Shown here piece by piece: positions 23,041-32,564 of a stretch of DNA of 64,000 nucleotides. A program made the translations under genes and the position numbers. Source of the DNA: Gaiellales bacterium (GTDB taxonomy: Bacteria; Actinomycetota; Thermoleophilia; Gaiellales; JAICJC01); the NCBI GenBank assembly GCA_036273515.1, contig DASUHM010000002.1, forward strand, positions 64,748 to 128,747. Direction: 5' to 3'. Numbering within the stretch: the first letter of the stretch is position 1; every line of letters starts with the position of its first letter. The notes below the pieces were generated by a model that ran no database searches, was not told the origin of the DNA, and was given only the letters and a program-made list of their open reading frames with translations.

Positions 23041-24984
23041 TCACCCGCTCGGCTGCGTGCCGACCATCACCCGGCAGTCGGCATTGCGCAACACGTAGTC
23101 GATCACCTTCCCGAACATCCGCTCGCCGCCGCGCTTGCGCTGCTCGGCGCCGAGCACGATGATCTCGGCCCGCCGCCGGCTGGCCTCGTCGACGATCGCC
23201 TGGCCGACGTTGCGGGTGCGGACGATGCGCGGGATCACGGCCACGCCGTACTGGCGACCCAGCGCCGCCGCCTCGCTCAGCTCCTGCTCGGCCCTCTCGA
23301 CCGCCTCGTCCATCGGCGCCGAGAGCGGCAGGTTCATGGGCACGGGGATCGGGTAGAGGGCGACCAGCTTCGTGCCCGATTCGGCGGCCAGCCGCAGGGC
23401 GGTCGCGGTCATCTCGTCCGTCACCCGGTGCGCCGTCAGCGGCAGGATGATCGAGCGGTACTCGACCTCGACGGCGGGCCCGGTCGAGAGCCGCTCGGCG
23501 ATCACCGTCTCGGTCAGCGGCAGGTGCTGCGAGCGGCGGTAGAGGACGTAGACGACCATCCCGATCGCGAGCCAGATGAGACCGACCGGGGCGACGCCGT
23601 CGGTGAGGTGCAGCCCGACGGTGACGAGCCACGATGCGCCCGTGCCGATCAGGCCGAGGATCGCGAACACGGGCCAGTCGTACGAGCGCGTCCTGTACGA
23701 GAGCGGCCCCCGCCAGGGCATGTCGGCCTCCGGCATCGTCCGCCGCATCTGGATCACCGACGCGTGCGCGAGCGTGAAGGAGAGCATCGCGCCGAACGCG
23801 TACAGGTTTCCCAGGAACGCGATCGCCCCGGGCGGGATCATCAGGAAGATCGCGATCACGCTGTAGAGCACGATGGCCACGTAGGGCGTGTTGAACTTCG
23901 GGTGGACGTGGCGCAGCGCCTCCGGCAGCTGCCGGTGCTGACCCATCGAGTAGGTCAATCTCGAGACGCCGATGATGCCGGCATTCGTGGCGATGATCAG
24001 GATCGTCGCGGCCAGGATGGCCACGTAGTAGCCCATCCCCTCCTTGATCGTGTTCGGGATGGTCAGGTGCTCGACGAGGCCGGCGACCGGGTCGCCCGCG
24101 TACTGGCAGGCCAGGTCGGACGTCGGCTCGCCGAGCTTCACCTCCTTGGGGCACGCCAGCACCGGGTCCTTCGAGTTCTTCACCTGCACCGCCGTCGCCG
24201 GCTGCACCGGCAGGGCGGAGAGCGCGACCGACGGCAGGAACGCGTAGATCGCGAACACCGCGAGGACGACGTACATGATCGCGCTGGGCACGTGCCGGGG
24301 CGGGTCGATGGCCTCCTCGGCCATGTTCGAGACCGTCTCGATGCCGGTGTAGGCGACCATCGCGACCGGGATCGCGACGATGAAGTTCGACCACGTCGGC
24401 ACCGTGCCCAGGTGCACGTTGTTCACGAGCGTCGAGGGGCTCAGCACCGTGACGAGGCCGATCATCACGAGCAGCGCCTGCGTGGCCAGGTCGGTCAGGG
24501 CGAGGAAGATGTTCAGCCCGGCCGCCTCCTTGACGCCGACGATGTTGATCGCGACGAGCAGGGCGACGACGATCCCGCCGCCGACGATGTCCCACGGGTG
24601 CCCGATCAGGTTCACGCCGAGGTTGAACTTGTTCAGGTAGTGCGGGACGAAGATCGCCGAGATCGCGATCGTCACCGTGTAGTTCAGCATCTGTGCCCAG
24701 CCGGCGAAGAACGAGACCGCCTCGTTGAACGCGTGGCGGGTGAACGACGACGAGCCGCCGGCTTCGGGGAAGCGGGCCGTCGCTTCGGCGTAGGTGACCG
24801 CCGTGAAGAAAAAGATGGCGCCGGAGACGGCGAACGCAACCGGTGTCAGGCCGAGCGCGTAGACCGTGACCAGGCCGAGCGCGTAGTAGATCGACGAGCC
24901 GACGTTGCCGTACGCCGTCGAGAACAGCGCGGCCGTCCCGAGCACTCGGTGGAGCCCACCGGCCTGGCGGCGCTTCAGCGGCAT
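23041..24984 (-). CDS. APC-superfamily permease with universal-stress-protein domain (paralogue)
   Basis: A 647-residue relative of the permease at 19180 with the same architecture: helix 1 AYGNVGSSIYYALG, GGSSSFTRHAFN, about 12 membrane segments to residue ~470, then a USP domain (~490-645, ending RNADCRVMVGTQPSG). A long loop near residues 230-290 with two cysteines (LACPKEV, DLACQYAG) is absent from the paralogue and may be extracellular. CATAAT ends 6 bases before ATG 24984. Confidence 0.85.
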   Translation of the reverse strand: MPLKRRQAGGLHRVLGTAALFSTAYGNVGSSIYYALGLVTVYALGLTPVAFAVSGAIFFFTAVTYAEATARFPEAGGSSSFTRHAFNEAVSFFAGWAQMLNYTVTIAISAIFVPHYLNKFNLGVNLIGHPWDIVGGGIVVALLVAINIVGVKEAAGLNIFLALTDLATQALLVMIGLVTVLSPSTLVNNVHLGTVPTWSNFIVAIPVAMVAYTGIETVSNMAEEAIDPPRHVPSAIMYVVLAVFAIYAFLPSVALSALPVQPATAVQVKNSKDPVLACPKEVKLGEPTSDLACQYAGDPVAGLVEHLTIPNTIKEGMGYYVAILAATILIIATNAGIIGVSRLTYSMGQHRQLPEALRHVHPKFNTPYVAIVLYSVIAIFLMIPPGAIAFLGNLYAFGAMLSFTLAHASVIQMRRTMPEADMPWRGPLSYRTRSYDWPVFAILGLIGTGASWLVTVGLHLTDGVAPVGLIWLAIGMVVYVLYRRSQHLPLTETVIAERLSTGPAVEVEYRSIILPLTAHRVTDEMTATALRLAAESGTKLVALYPIPVPMNLPLSAPMDEAVERAEQELSEAAALGRQYGVAVIPRIVRTRNVGQAIVDEASRRRAEIIVLGAEQRKRGGERMFGKVIDYVLRNADCRVMVGTQPSG

Positions 24985-24990
24985 GCGGTG

Positions 24991-24996
24991 ATTATG
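24991..24996 (-). promoter_or_regulatory. -10 box of the second APC permease
   Basis: CATAAT (minus strand) ends 6 bases before ATG 24984, with no Shine-Dalgarno sequence. Confidence 0.4.
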
Positions 24997-25029
24997 GCGG
25001 GTCGGTCAGCGGGGGACCGGGGTGATGAT

Positions 25030-25068
25030 GGCGCCTGGCCCCGTCCGGCAAGGGCGGGGCCAGGCGCC
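25030..25068 (-). terminator. hppA terminator hairpin
   Basis: GGCGCCTGGCCCCG (25030-25043) and CGGGGCCAGGCGCC (25055-25068) form a perfect 14-bp stem with an 11-base loop, starting 6 bases after the hppA stop. No T-run follows. Confidence 0.75.
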
Positions 25069-25074
25069 GGGTGC

Positions 25075-27150
25075 TCATCGTGCCAGCAGCGGGATGATCA
25101 GGATCGCCACGATGTTCGTGATCTTGATCATCGGGTTGATGGCCGGGCCGGCGGTGTCCTTGTAGGGGTCGCCGACGGTGTCGCCGGTGATCGAGGCCGC
25201 ATGGGCCTCCGAGCCCTTGCCGCCGTGGGCGCCGTCCTCGATCAGCTTTTTCGCGTTGTCCCAGGCGCCGCCGCCGGAGGTCATCGAGATGGCCAGGAAC
25301 AGGCCGGTCACGATCGTCCCCACCAGCAGGCCGCCGAGGGCCTGATAGGAGATCAGCCCGACGATGATCGGCACCGCCACCGGGATCAGCGCCGGCAGCT
25401 GCATCTCGCGGATCGCCGACCGGGTCACGAGGTCGACGCAGCGGGCGTAGTCGGGACGGGCGGTGCCCTCCATGATCCCGGGCATCTCACGGAACTGACG
25501 CCGCACCTCCTGCACCACGAGACCGCCCGTGCGGCCGACCGCGTCCATCGCAAGCGACGCGAACAGGAACGGCATCAGGCCGCCGATCAGGAGGCCCGCC
25601 AGCACCCACGGGTCGTTGATCGTGAAGGTGATGCTGTGGCCGACCTTCTTCCCCAGCTCGTCGCTGTAGGACTGGAACAACACCAGCGCCGCCAGTCCGG
25701 CGGAGCCGATCGCGTAGCCCTTCGTGACCGCCTTGGTGGTATTGCCGACGGCATCGAGCGGATCCGTCACGTTGTCGCGCACCTCGTGCGGCAGGTCGGC
25801 CATCTCGGCGATGCCGCCGGCGTTGTCGGTGATCGGCCCGAAGGCGTCGAGCGCGACGACCATGCCGGCCATCGAGAGCATCGAGGTGACCGCGATGGCG
25901 ATGCCGTAGATCCCGGCCAGCTTGAACGACGCCACCGTGCCGATCGCGATCACGATCACCGGGAGCGCCGTCGCCTGCATCCCGACCGCCAGGCCGGAGA
26001 TGATGTTGGTCGCGTGGCCCGTCTCGGACTGCTGCGCGATCCGCTTGACCGGCCCGAAGCGGGTGCCGGTGTAGAACTCGGTGATCGCCACGATCAGGGC
26101 GGTGATGAGCAGCCCGATCAGGCCGCACACGTAGATCTTGCCCCAGCCGGCGCCGTCGGTGAAGGCACCGAAGCTCTTGGCGCTGTTGTCGACGACGGGG
26201 ATGTAGATCAGCGCCGAGAGCACCGCCGAGACGATCACCCCGACGTAGAGGGCGGAGATCACACCCATGTTCCCGTACAGGCGGACGAGGAGGGTGCCGA
26301 CGATCGACGCCGGGATCGAGAACGCCGCCAGCAGCAGCGGCAGCATGACCGCGTCGTGGTTGCCGAAGAGCGCGCCCAGAAACATCGATGCGACCACCGT
26401 CACGGCGTAGGTCTCGAACAGGTCGGCCGCCATGCCGGCGTCGTCGCCGACGTTGTCGCCCACGTTGTCGGCGATCACCGCCGGGTTGCGGGGATCGTCC
26501 TCGGGGATGCCCGCCTCGATCTTGCCGACCAGGTCGGCGCCGACGTCGGCGGCCTTCGTGAAGATGCCGCCGCCGAGCCGGGCGAACACCGAGATCAGCG
26601 AGCCGCCGAAGGCCAGTCCGACGAGCGCCTTGGTCGTCTCGAGGTCGCGCTGTGCCTGCGTCCCCGACCCGATCTTGTCCAGGATGCCGAAGTAGGCGCC
26701 GACGCCGAGCAGGCCGAGGCCGACGACGAGGATGCCGGTGACCGTGCCGCCCTTGAAGGCGACGGAGAGCGCCGGAGCCAGCCCGGACTTGGCTGCCTCC
26801 GCCGTGCGCACGTTCGAGCGCACCGCCACGTTCATGCCGATGAAGCCCGTGAGCCCCGAGAGCACTGCGCCGATCAGGAAGCCGATCGCGACCTTCCAGC
26901 CCAGGTCGGATGTCCACGTCCCGGCGACGCCGATCAGGATGAAGACGACGACGGCGACGCCGGCGATCGTCGTGTACTGGCGCTTGAGGTAGGCGGCGGC
27001 GCCCTCCTGCACCGCGGCCGAGATCTCACGCATCCGGTCGGTGCCGGCCGGCTGGCTGAGCACCCAGCGGGTGAGTGCGAGGCCGTACACGACAGCGAGC
27101 GCGCCGCATACGAGAGAGATCAGCACGGCATGGCTAGCGAGCGAACTCAC
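25075..27150 (-). CDS. hppA: Membrane-bound proton-pumping pyrophosphatase
   Basis: A 691-residue, ~16-helix pump that couples pyrophosphate hydrolysis to ion export. Catalytic motifs are intact: [31 protein letters not shown] and the late [18 protein letters not shown]. Near residue 472 it reads [10 protein letters not shown]; the lysine at the first of the two diagnostic positions marks the potassium-independent H+-pumping class rather than the K+-dependent one. AAGGAG lies 8 bases before GTG 27150. It is transcribed alone, with its own terminator. Confidence 0.95.
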   Translation of the reverse strand: MSSLASHAVLISLVCGALAVVYGLALTRWVLSQPAGTDRMREISAAVQEGAAAYLKRQYTTIAGVAVVVFILIGVAGTWTSDLGWKVAIGFLIGAVLSGLTGFIGMNVAVRSNVRTAEAAKSGLAPALSVAFKGGTVTGILVVGLGLLGVGAYFGILDKIGSGTQAQRDLETTKALVGLAFGGSLISVFARLGGGIFTKAADVGADLVGKIEAGIPEDDPRNPAVIADNVGDNVGDDAGMAADLFETYAVTVVASMFLGALFGNHDAVMLPLLLAAFSIPASIVGTLLVRLYGNMGVISALYVGVIVSAVLSALIYIPVVDNSAKSFGAFTDGAGWGKIYVCGLIGLLITALIVAITEFYTGTRFGPVKRIAQQSETGHATNIISGLAVGMQATALPVIVIAIGTVASFKLAGIYGIAIAVTSMLSMAGMVVALDAFGPITDNAGGIAEMADLPHEVRDNVTDPLDAVGNTTKAVTKGYAIGSAGLAALVLFQSYSDELGKKVGHSITFTINDPWVLAGLLIGGLMPFLFASLAMDAVGRTGGLVVQEVRRQFREMPGIMEGTARPDYARCVDLVTRSAIREMQLPALIPVAVPIIVGLISYQALGGLLVGTIVTGLFLAISMTSGGGAWDNAKKLIEDGAHGGKGSEAHAASITGDTVGDPYKDTAGPAINPMIKITNIVAILIIPLLAR

Positions 27151-27207
27151 GTGGTGGACTCCTTGTTTGAAACCCGAGGGACGGAAGGCGGAAAAATGAG
27201 CCGCGGG

Positions 27208-27235
27208 ATTGTAACAGCGGCCTCGGTTCTCAAAA
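27208..27235 (-). promoter_or_regulatory. hppA promoter
   Basis: TACAAT at 27213-27208 is a good -10 box; upstream TTTTGA (27235-27230, 16-base spacer) is a weak -35 match. The leader to GTG 27150 is about 50 bases, with a Shine-Dalgarno sequence. Confidence 0.5.
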
Positions 27236-27256
27236 CCCGTTAGCGACTGGTTTTAC

Positions 27257-28081
27257 TCATCCAGAGCCGTATTCGAGCACCAGATCGCGGATGAACGGGT
27301 TGAGGACTTCGTGCGCGTGCCCGTAGATCGAGCAGTGGCCCATGCCCGCGAACTCGTGGTAATGGCCGTCGCCCGCAAGCTCGGCCAGCTCGATCCCGTC
27401 CTGCGGGGGCGCCTGGACGTCCTCCGCGAAGGCGAGCACGTGCATCGGCACCGGGCAGCCGGGTAGCGCCTCGCGCTGGTCGTACAGCAGGCTCGCCTCC
27501 CACTGCGGGATCAGCGAGCTCTCGGCGTCGTCCGTCGACAGCCACGATTCCAGGTCGGCCCGCAGCTTCGGCCACAGCTCGCGGTCGCCGAGCACCTTCG
27601 CCGGATACATCATCATCGCGTGATGGGCCACGGCCATCGGGCCCTCGAGGTGGTTGCCGGCCTTGCGCCAGTCGATCTCGGCCTTCTGGTAGTCCCAGCC
27701 CCACCCGACGCTGCGCGCGCCGGTGCCCATGGTGATGCAGCAGCGCAGCAGGTCGGGGCGGTCGATGGCCACCTGCTGCACGATCGCCCCGCCGAGCGAG
27801 AGGCCGACGATCGCGACCGGCGGCGTGCAGACGGCCTCGATCAGCTCGGCCGCGTCGCGCGCGAACGACTCGAGCGGCCACGGGATCGGCACGTCGCACT
27901 CGGTGGCGCCGACGCCGCGGTTGTCGAACGTGGTGTTGCGGAACTCCCGCTCGAAGAACGGGATCTGGTACGGGTGCCAGTCGGCCGCCAGGCCGCCGCC
28001 GCCGGACACCCAGACGATGTCGGGCCCCTCGCCGTGCTGGACGTAGTGGATCCGGGCCTCGGAGCACAGGACCATCGGCAT
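27257..28081 (-). CDS. Alpha/beta hydrolase
   Basis: A 274-residue alpha/beta-hydrolase. VWVSGGGGL is the oxyanion-hole strand, FDNRGVGAT follows, the nucleophile elbow is GLSLGGA near residue 104, the acid is probably FAED near 230, and the histidine is in GMGHCSIYGH near 255. It resembles the dehalogenase/esterase group; substrate unknown. I start it at ATG 28081. It is the distal gene after mtnP, but a hairpin in the 128-base gap suggests separate expression. Confidence 0.85.
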   Translation of the reverse strand: MPMVLCSEARIHYVQHGEGPDIVWVSGGGGLAADWHPYQIPFFEREFRNTTFDNRGVGATECDVPIPWPLESFARDAAELIEAVCTPPVAIVGLSLGGAIVQQVAIDRPDLLRCCITMGTGARSVGWGWDYQKAEIDWRKAGNHLEGPMAVAHHAMMMYPAKVLGDRELWPKLRADLESWLSTDDAESSLIPQWEASLLYDQREALPGCPVPMHVLAFAEDVQAPPQDGIELAELAGDGHYHEFAGMGHCSIYGHAHEVLNPFIRDLVLEYGSG

Positions 28082-28182
28082 CCGGCTAGCCTCTCTCGGT
28101 CCGGCGGAGCCGTGAGGGTGTGACGAGTTCTCCTGCGCCGAAGGAGCGCGCTGGGCGGCGGAGGCGAGACCGCGCTCTCGCC

Positions 28183-28209
28183 CGTGGGGGAACCATGGGC
28201 TCCCCCACG
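28183..28209 (-). terminator. mtnP terminator hairpin
   Basis: CGTGGGGGA and TCCCCCACG form a 9-bp stem with a 9-base loop directly after the mtnP stop codon. Confidence 0.6.
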
Positions 28210-29010
28210 TCAAAAGCGCGCGCCCTTGAGGGCGTTGGCGCAGACGTCCGACGGCTGCTCCCCGATCTTGGGGATGGCCTCGAACAGGAGCTTCCGCAGC
28301 TTGTCGTTGTTCTCGGTGAACACCTTCACGACCGCCTCGTGGCTGACGGGCTCGATGTTCGGGTCGTCCTCGAGGCCGACGTCGTAGTCGGTGATGAGCG
28401 AGACGTTGGCGTAGCAGAGGCCGAGCTCGCGGGCGAGCCAGCCCTCGGGGTAGGCGGTCATGTTGATGACGCCCCAGCCCATCGCCGAGAACCACTTGCT
28501 CTCCGCGCGGGTCGAGAAGCGCGGCCCCTGGATGACGACCACGGTGCCGCCGTCGCGGATGTCGAGCCCCTGCGCCCGGCCGGTCTCGAGCAGAATGGAG
28601 CGCAGGTCGGGGCAGTACGGGTCGGCGGCCGAGACGTGCGTCGTCACGGGGCCGTCGTAGAACGTGTCCCTGCGGGCGCTCGTGCGGTCGACGAACTGGT
28701 CGCAGACCACGAACGTGCCGGGAGGCAGATCCTTCTGGAGGCTGCCGGACGCGCACGGCCCGATCAGGCGGCGGACGCCCAGCTCGCGCATCGCCCACAG
28801 GTTCGCCCGGTAGGGGATCGCGTGCGGCGGGAGCTGGTGGTTGCGGCCGTGGCGGGGCAGGAACGCCACCCGCTTGCCGCCGATGTCGCCGATCGTGAAG
28901 CGGTCGGACGTCGGCCCGTAGGGCGTGTCCACCGTCACGTCCTCCGCGCGCTCGAGGAACGAGTAGAACCCCGATCCCCCGAACACGCCGATCTCGGCCG
29001 TCGCGCTCAT
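28210..29010 (-). CDS. mtnP: S-methyl-5'-thioadenosine phosphorylase
   Basis: A 266-residue PNP/MTA-phosphorylase family-2 enzyme that cleaves methylthioadenosine by phosphorolysis in methionine salvage. GVFGGSGFYSFL at the amino end is the phosphate site, FLPRHGRNHQLPPHAIPYRAN and IGPCASGSLQ follow, and GVINMTAYPE holds the methionine and other base-site residues. It overlaps the preceding gene by ATGA, as part of the run from 30628. Confidence 0.93.
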   Translation of the reverse strand: MSATAEIGVFGGSGFYSFLERAEDVTVDTPYGPTSDRFTIGDIGGKRVAFLPRHGRNHQLPPHAIPYRANLWAMRELGVRRLIGPCASGSLQKDLPPGTFVVCDQFVDRTSARRDTFYDGPVTTHVSAADPYCPDLRSILLETGRAQGLDIRDGGTVVVIQGPRFSTRAESKWFSAMGWGVINMTAYPEGWLARELGLCYANVSLITDYDVGLEDDPNIEPVSHEAVVKVFTENNDKLRKLLFEAIPKIGEQPSDVCANALKGARF

Positions 29011-29435
29011 ACGTCACCTCCGGGTGTCCAGATCCGTGGCCGCTCGGGTGTGATACGGCTCTCCTGCTCCTGCGGCGGCGGCTTCGGCGCGTCCGGCTCG
29101 GCGGCCTGCGGCTCCCCCGGCGCGGACGGCTCGGCCGCCGCGGGCGCCTCCGCCGCCTGGGCATACGCCAGCTGCAGCTCGGAGAGGGCCGAGCGCAGAG
29201 TCGTCATCGACGCCGCGTCGAGCACGCGCTCGAGCACCGGCATGAGCGCCCGCACGGTCTCGATGGCGAGGGCCGTCTGGGCGAGATCCCGCTGGTCGCC
29301 GCCCTCGATCAGGCCGGTGCGGCGGTAGCCGACGTCGAACACCGTCTGCACCATCGAGACGATCACGTCCTGCACCGGCACGGTGCGCATGAACTCGGCA
29401 GCCGCCTCCTGGACGCGCTGCTCGTCGTCGCTCAT
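29007..29435 (-). CDS. DUF1844-like protein
   Basis: A 142-residue cytosolic protein. Residues 1-95 are helical (VIVSMVQTVFDVGYRRTGL, DLAQTALAIETVRALMPVLE, LSELQLAYAQA) in a pattern like DUF1844; the rest is a Pro/Ala/Glu-rich tail. Function unknown. It overlaps the GCS2 gene upstream and mtnP downstream by ATGA at both ends, so the three are translationally coupled. Confidence 0.65.
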   Translation of the reverse strand: MSDDEQRVQEAAAEFMRTVPVQDVIVSMVQTVFDVGYRRTGLIEGGDQRDLAQTALAIETVRALMPVLERVLDAASMTTLRSALSELQLAYAQAAEAPAAAEPSAPGEPQAAEPDAPKPPPQEQESRITPERPRIWTPGGDV

Positions 29436-30628
29436 CCCGTCCCCTCCTCCCTGACGGACAGCCATTCCACGACAGAGCCGCGGGTGCGCTCGACCGCCCG
29501 CGGCCACACCTCCTCCACGGTCGCTCCCGCCTCGAGCTCGGCGCCGTAGACCTCACCGGCCGACGGCTCGGAAAGCGGCACCAGGTACGACGCGATGCCG
29601 AGCTCGGACGCAACGTCGGAGACCTCGTCGACGAGCGCCTCGAGGCGCGCGCGGGCGGGGACGGCGACGCCGGCGTCGAGGTCGATCAGCTCGCCGGTCA
29701 TACCCCACCGGATCGCCCGCCACATGTTCTCCTCGATCAACCGGTGGGGATGGGCGGGCAGCGGCCGGCCCTCGTCGAACCCGCGCGCGTAGTAGGCCGA
29801 GAGCGCCGTCATCAGCCCGGCCAGCGCGACGGCCCGCGAGAACTCCGGCTGCGCGTCGCAGATCCGTACCTCGACCGTCGGGAAGGCCTGATGCGGCCGC
29901 ACGCTCCACCAGATCTCGGTGTGCTCGCGGATCGAGCGGGTCGCGATCAGGAACCGCACGAAGCGGTCGTACTCGGCCCAGCCGTCGAAGGCGTCCGGGA
30001 CGCCGCAGCGGGGGAAGAAGCGGGTGAAGATCTGGGTGCGCGTCGACTGCAGGTGCGTGTGGCGCCCCTCCAGCCACGGGGAGCTGCACGAGGCCGCCAG
30101 GAGCTCCGGCAGGACGGAGCGCAGGGCGTTGTTGACGGCGATCGCGCGGTCGGCGCCGCGGATGCCGGTGTGCACGTGGATGCCGAACGTGTTGTTGCGC
30201 CAGGCCACGTAGCGGAGCGTCGACTCGACCAGGTGGTAGTGGGGCGTGTCGATCACCTCCTGGTCCTGCCACAGCGCGAACGGGTGCGTCCCCGCCGCCG
30301 ACAGCCGGTACCCGAGCCCGTCGGCCACGTCCAGCAGATCGAGCCGGCGCCGGGCCATGGTCTCGGCCGCCTCGGGGAACGACTCGCACCGGCCGGTGCG
30401 CACCTCGACCTCGGAGCGGATCAGCTCGCCGGCCACCATCCCGGCCAGCGGCCCGGTCTTCGTCGCCGCGTCGAAGCGCTCGAAGCCGGCGGTCATGTTC
30501 AGCCGCTCGGCGTCGAGGATGGCGAACTCCTCCTCGACGCCGACGGTGAAGTCGTCGCCGTTCTCGAAGGACGTCCGGGCCGCCGCGAGCGCCTCGAGCG
30601 GGTCGGTGATCTTGGGGGTCTCACCCAT
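29432..30628 (-). CDS. GCS2-family carboxylate-amine ligase
   Basis: A 398-residue YbdK-type glutamate-cysteine-ligase-2 protein. VGVEEEFAILDAE near the amino end, RSEVEVRTGRC, TFGIHVHTGI, RTQIFTRFFPRCGVP and EIWWSVRPHQAFPTVEVRICDAQ are the family signatures with ATP and glutamate ligands. It may make gamma-glutamylcysteine or a related amide. I prefer ATG 30628; an in-frame GTG at 30640 overlaps a TATCGT box that would be the -10 of this operon. Confidence 0.88.
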   Translation of the reverse strand: MGETPKITDPLEALAAARTSFENGDDFTVGVEEEFAILDAERLNMTAGFERFDAATKTGPLAGMVAGELIRSEVEVRTGRCESFPEAAETMARRRLDLLDVADGLGYRLSAAGTHPFALWQDQEVIDTPHYHLVESTLRYVAWRNNTFGIHVHTGIRGADRAIAVNNALRSVLPELLAASCSSPWLEGRHTHLQSTRTQIFTRFFPRCGVPDAFDGWAEYDRFVRFLIATRSIREHTEIWWSVRPHQAFPTVEVRICDAQPEFSRAVALAGLMTALSAYYARGFDEGRPLPAHPHRLIEENMWRAIRWGMTGELIDLDAGVAVPARARLEALVDEVSDVASELGIASYLVPLSEPSAGEVYGAELEAGATVEEVWPRAVERTRGSVVEWLSVREEGTG

Positions 30629-30674
30629 CGGCGGTGGCACGATACCCGCTGAGGCGCGCCGCGACGGGCCTTAC

Positions 30675-32342
30675 TCAGGCGGCGAGCGGCAGGCGAACGG
30701 TCACGGTCGTGCCCTCGCCGAGCGCCGACTCGAGCGAGAGGTGGCCGGCGTGGGCGTCGACGATGCCCTTGCAGATGGCGAGGCCGAGGCCCGTGCCCGG
30801 GATCGCCTGCTCGACGGCGTTTCCGGCGCGGAAGAAGCGCTCGAAGAGGCGCTCGCGGTCGTCCTCGGAGATCCCGATGCCGGAGTCCGAGACGCGCAGC
30901 ACGGCCTGGCCGCCCTCGACGGCGAGGGCGATGCCCAGGTCGCCCTCGTCAGGCGTGAACTTGATGGCGTTGGAGACCAGGTTCGAGAGCACCTGGGCGA
31001 TGCGGTCGGAGTCGACCTCGACCGTCACGGGGTCGTCGGGCAGCTGGAGGTCGAGCCGCAGGCGGTGGGCGACGACGGCGGGCGCGTGGACGTGGACGTT
31101 CGCCCGGGCGAGGTCGCGCAGGTCGACCGGCTCGGGCCGGATCACCATGCGCCCGCTCTCCAGGCCGGACAGCGTCAGCAGGTCGTTGATGAGCGTGAGC
31201 AGGCGGCGCGCGTTCTGGTCGATGATGTCCAGGAACTCGGCCTGGTCGGCGGTCATCTCCCCCACCTCGCCGTTCACCAGGATGTCCGTGTAGCCCAGGA
31301 TCGAGGCCAGCGGCGTGCGCAGCTCATGCGAGACGCTCGAGACGAAGTCCGACTTGAACTGGTCGGAGAGGCGCAGCGCCTCGACCTGCTGGGCCAGCGC
31401 GTTGTTCAGCTCGTCCAGGCGGGCGAGGATGTCGACGCGCTCGATGGCGACGGCGGCCTCGGCGGCGAACAGGCCGACGACGGCCGCGGCCCGGTCGGAG
31501 ATCAGCGTCACGTGCCGGTCCCAGGCGACGAGGAGGACGCCGACGGGGTCGCCGTCTCGCAGCACCGGCTGCCACAGCGCCGTGACGAGGCCGGAGGCCT
31601 CGACCAGCTGGGGCGAGACGCCGCCGTGGGTGGAGAGGTCGGCGAAGAACGGCTCCCGCGAGGCGAACACCTGGGCCGTGGCCGAGCTCGTGTGGTCCAT
31701 CGGCACCATCAACGGCTCCGAGTGTGCGCCCGCGATGGCCGTCGAGACGAGGTTTCCGGCGCCGTCGGGCTCCATCAGCACGGCCATTGCGCCGTCGCAC
31801 ACCTCCAGGGCGGCCTCGCAGATCGCGGTGCGCGCAGAGGCGGCGTCGGCCGTCCGCGGCAGCCGCCGGGCCACCTCGGCGACGACGGTCAGGTCGGCCG
31901 CGTACTGGAACGCGAGCACGCCCGCCTGCTCCTCGGCCTGGCGGCGGTCGGTGACGTCGCGCAGCGCCAGCATGCCCCAGCCGTCCTCGCGGTCGAGCGT
32001 CTGCCGCGCGGACACCTCCAGATAGCAGGGCGCGCCGGCCTTGGTCGCCCCGATGAGCTCGAACGGCGCCGGCTCGCCGATGCGGATCCGCTCGGCCAGC
32101 GCCGCCCGCTCGGCGGGCGCAGCCAGGTCGAGCACGGTCAGCTCGAGCGCCTCGTCGGCGGTGTAGCCGAAGGTGTGCGAGAAAGCCGGGTTGACGTCGA
32201 CGATCTGGCCGTCGACGTGGGCCAGGAGCGGCTCGAAGGACGCGTCCCAGAGGGTCCGGAATGGGTCCGCGGCAGTGCCGCCCCGGCGTCGCCGGAGGGG
32301 GACGGCGAGTCTCCGCAGTCCGCGGGGGGCGGAAGCGTTCAC
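30675..32342 (-). CDS. PAS/GAF sensor histidine kinase
   Basis: A soluble kinase of about 555 residues with no membrane segment. A PAS domain (VDVNPAFSHTFGYTADEAL) is followed by a GAF-like region (LTVVAEVARRLPRTADA to VGLFAAEAAVAI), then HisKA with SSVSHELRTPLASILGY, and HATPase with DRIAQVLSNLVSNAIKF, VSDSGIGIS and GTGLGLAICKGIV. No partner response regulator is adjacent. The start is uncertain: GTG 32342 is the first plausible codon outside the repeat element upstream. Confidence 0.88.
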   Translation of the reverse strand: MNASAPRGLRRLAVPLRRRRGGTAADPFRTLWDASFEPLLAHVDGQIVDVNPAFSHTFGYTADEALELTVLDLAAPAERAALAERIRIGEPAPFELIGATKAGAPCYLEVSARQTLDREDGWGMLALRDVTDRRQAEEQAGVLAFQYAADLTVVAEVARRLPRTADAASARTAICEAALEVCDGAMAVLMEPDGAGNLVSTAIAGAHSEPLMVPMDHTSSATAQVFASREPFFADLSTHGGVSPQLVEASGLVTALWQPVLRDGDPVGVLLVAWDRHVTLISDRAAAVVGLFAAEAAVAIERVDILARLDELNNALAQQVEALRLSDQFKSDFVSSVSHELRTPLASILGYTDILVNGEVGEMTADQAEFLDIIDQNARRLLTLINDLLTLSGLESGRMVIRPEPVDLRDLARANVHVHAPAVVAHRLRLDLQLPDDPVTVEVDSDRIAQVLSNLVSNAIKFTPDEGDLGIALAVEGGQAVLRVSDSGIGISEDDRERLFERFFRAGNAVEQAIPGTGLGLAICKGIVDAHAGHLSLESALGEGTTVTVRLPLAA

Positions 32343-32383
32343 ATCGGCGCTATCGGCGGTCTGGCCTGGTCTCTTGAGCGTCA

Positions 32384-32564
32384 GGATGGTTGATCCCACG
32401 CCCCCGCGCGCCTGGACGTCAGGATGTTGGAAGGGGTTCGGTCCGCGGGTGGGCTGCGCCTCGGTCGCGCCCATATTTCGGGCCCAATATGAACGCTCCC
32501 TGCGTCCTTGCGCTGCTCGGTTCGCAACCGCCCAGAACTTCACGGGGCGCGGGATCAACCATCC
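32384..32564. mobile_element. MITE-like element, copy B (181 bp)
   Basis: Terminal inverted repeats of 21 bp match at 20 positions (32384-32404 and 32544-32564; ends GGATGGTTGATC and GATCAACCATCC). From 32489 to 32535, 43 of 47 bases equal copy A, and GCGCCTGGACG and a GCGCCTC..CGCGCCC block are shared in the left half. No protein-coding capacity. The right arm contains the last codons and stop of the glycosyltransferase gene; the left end lies 42 bases from the kinase start. Confidence 0.75.

Noticed and set aside
22975-27243. A 1422-codon plus-strand open frame opposite the second APC permease and hppA
   Set aside because: Its product is almost only Arg, Asp, His, Glu, Gly and Val, the mirror image of two well-defined membrane-protein genes; it results from G/C-rich third positions removing antisense stops.
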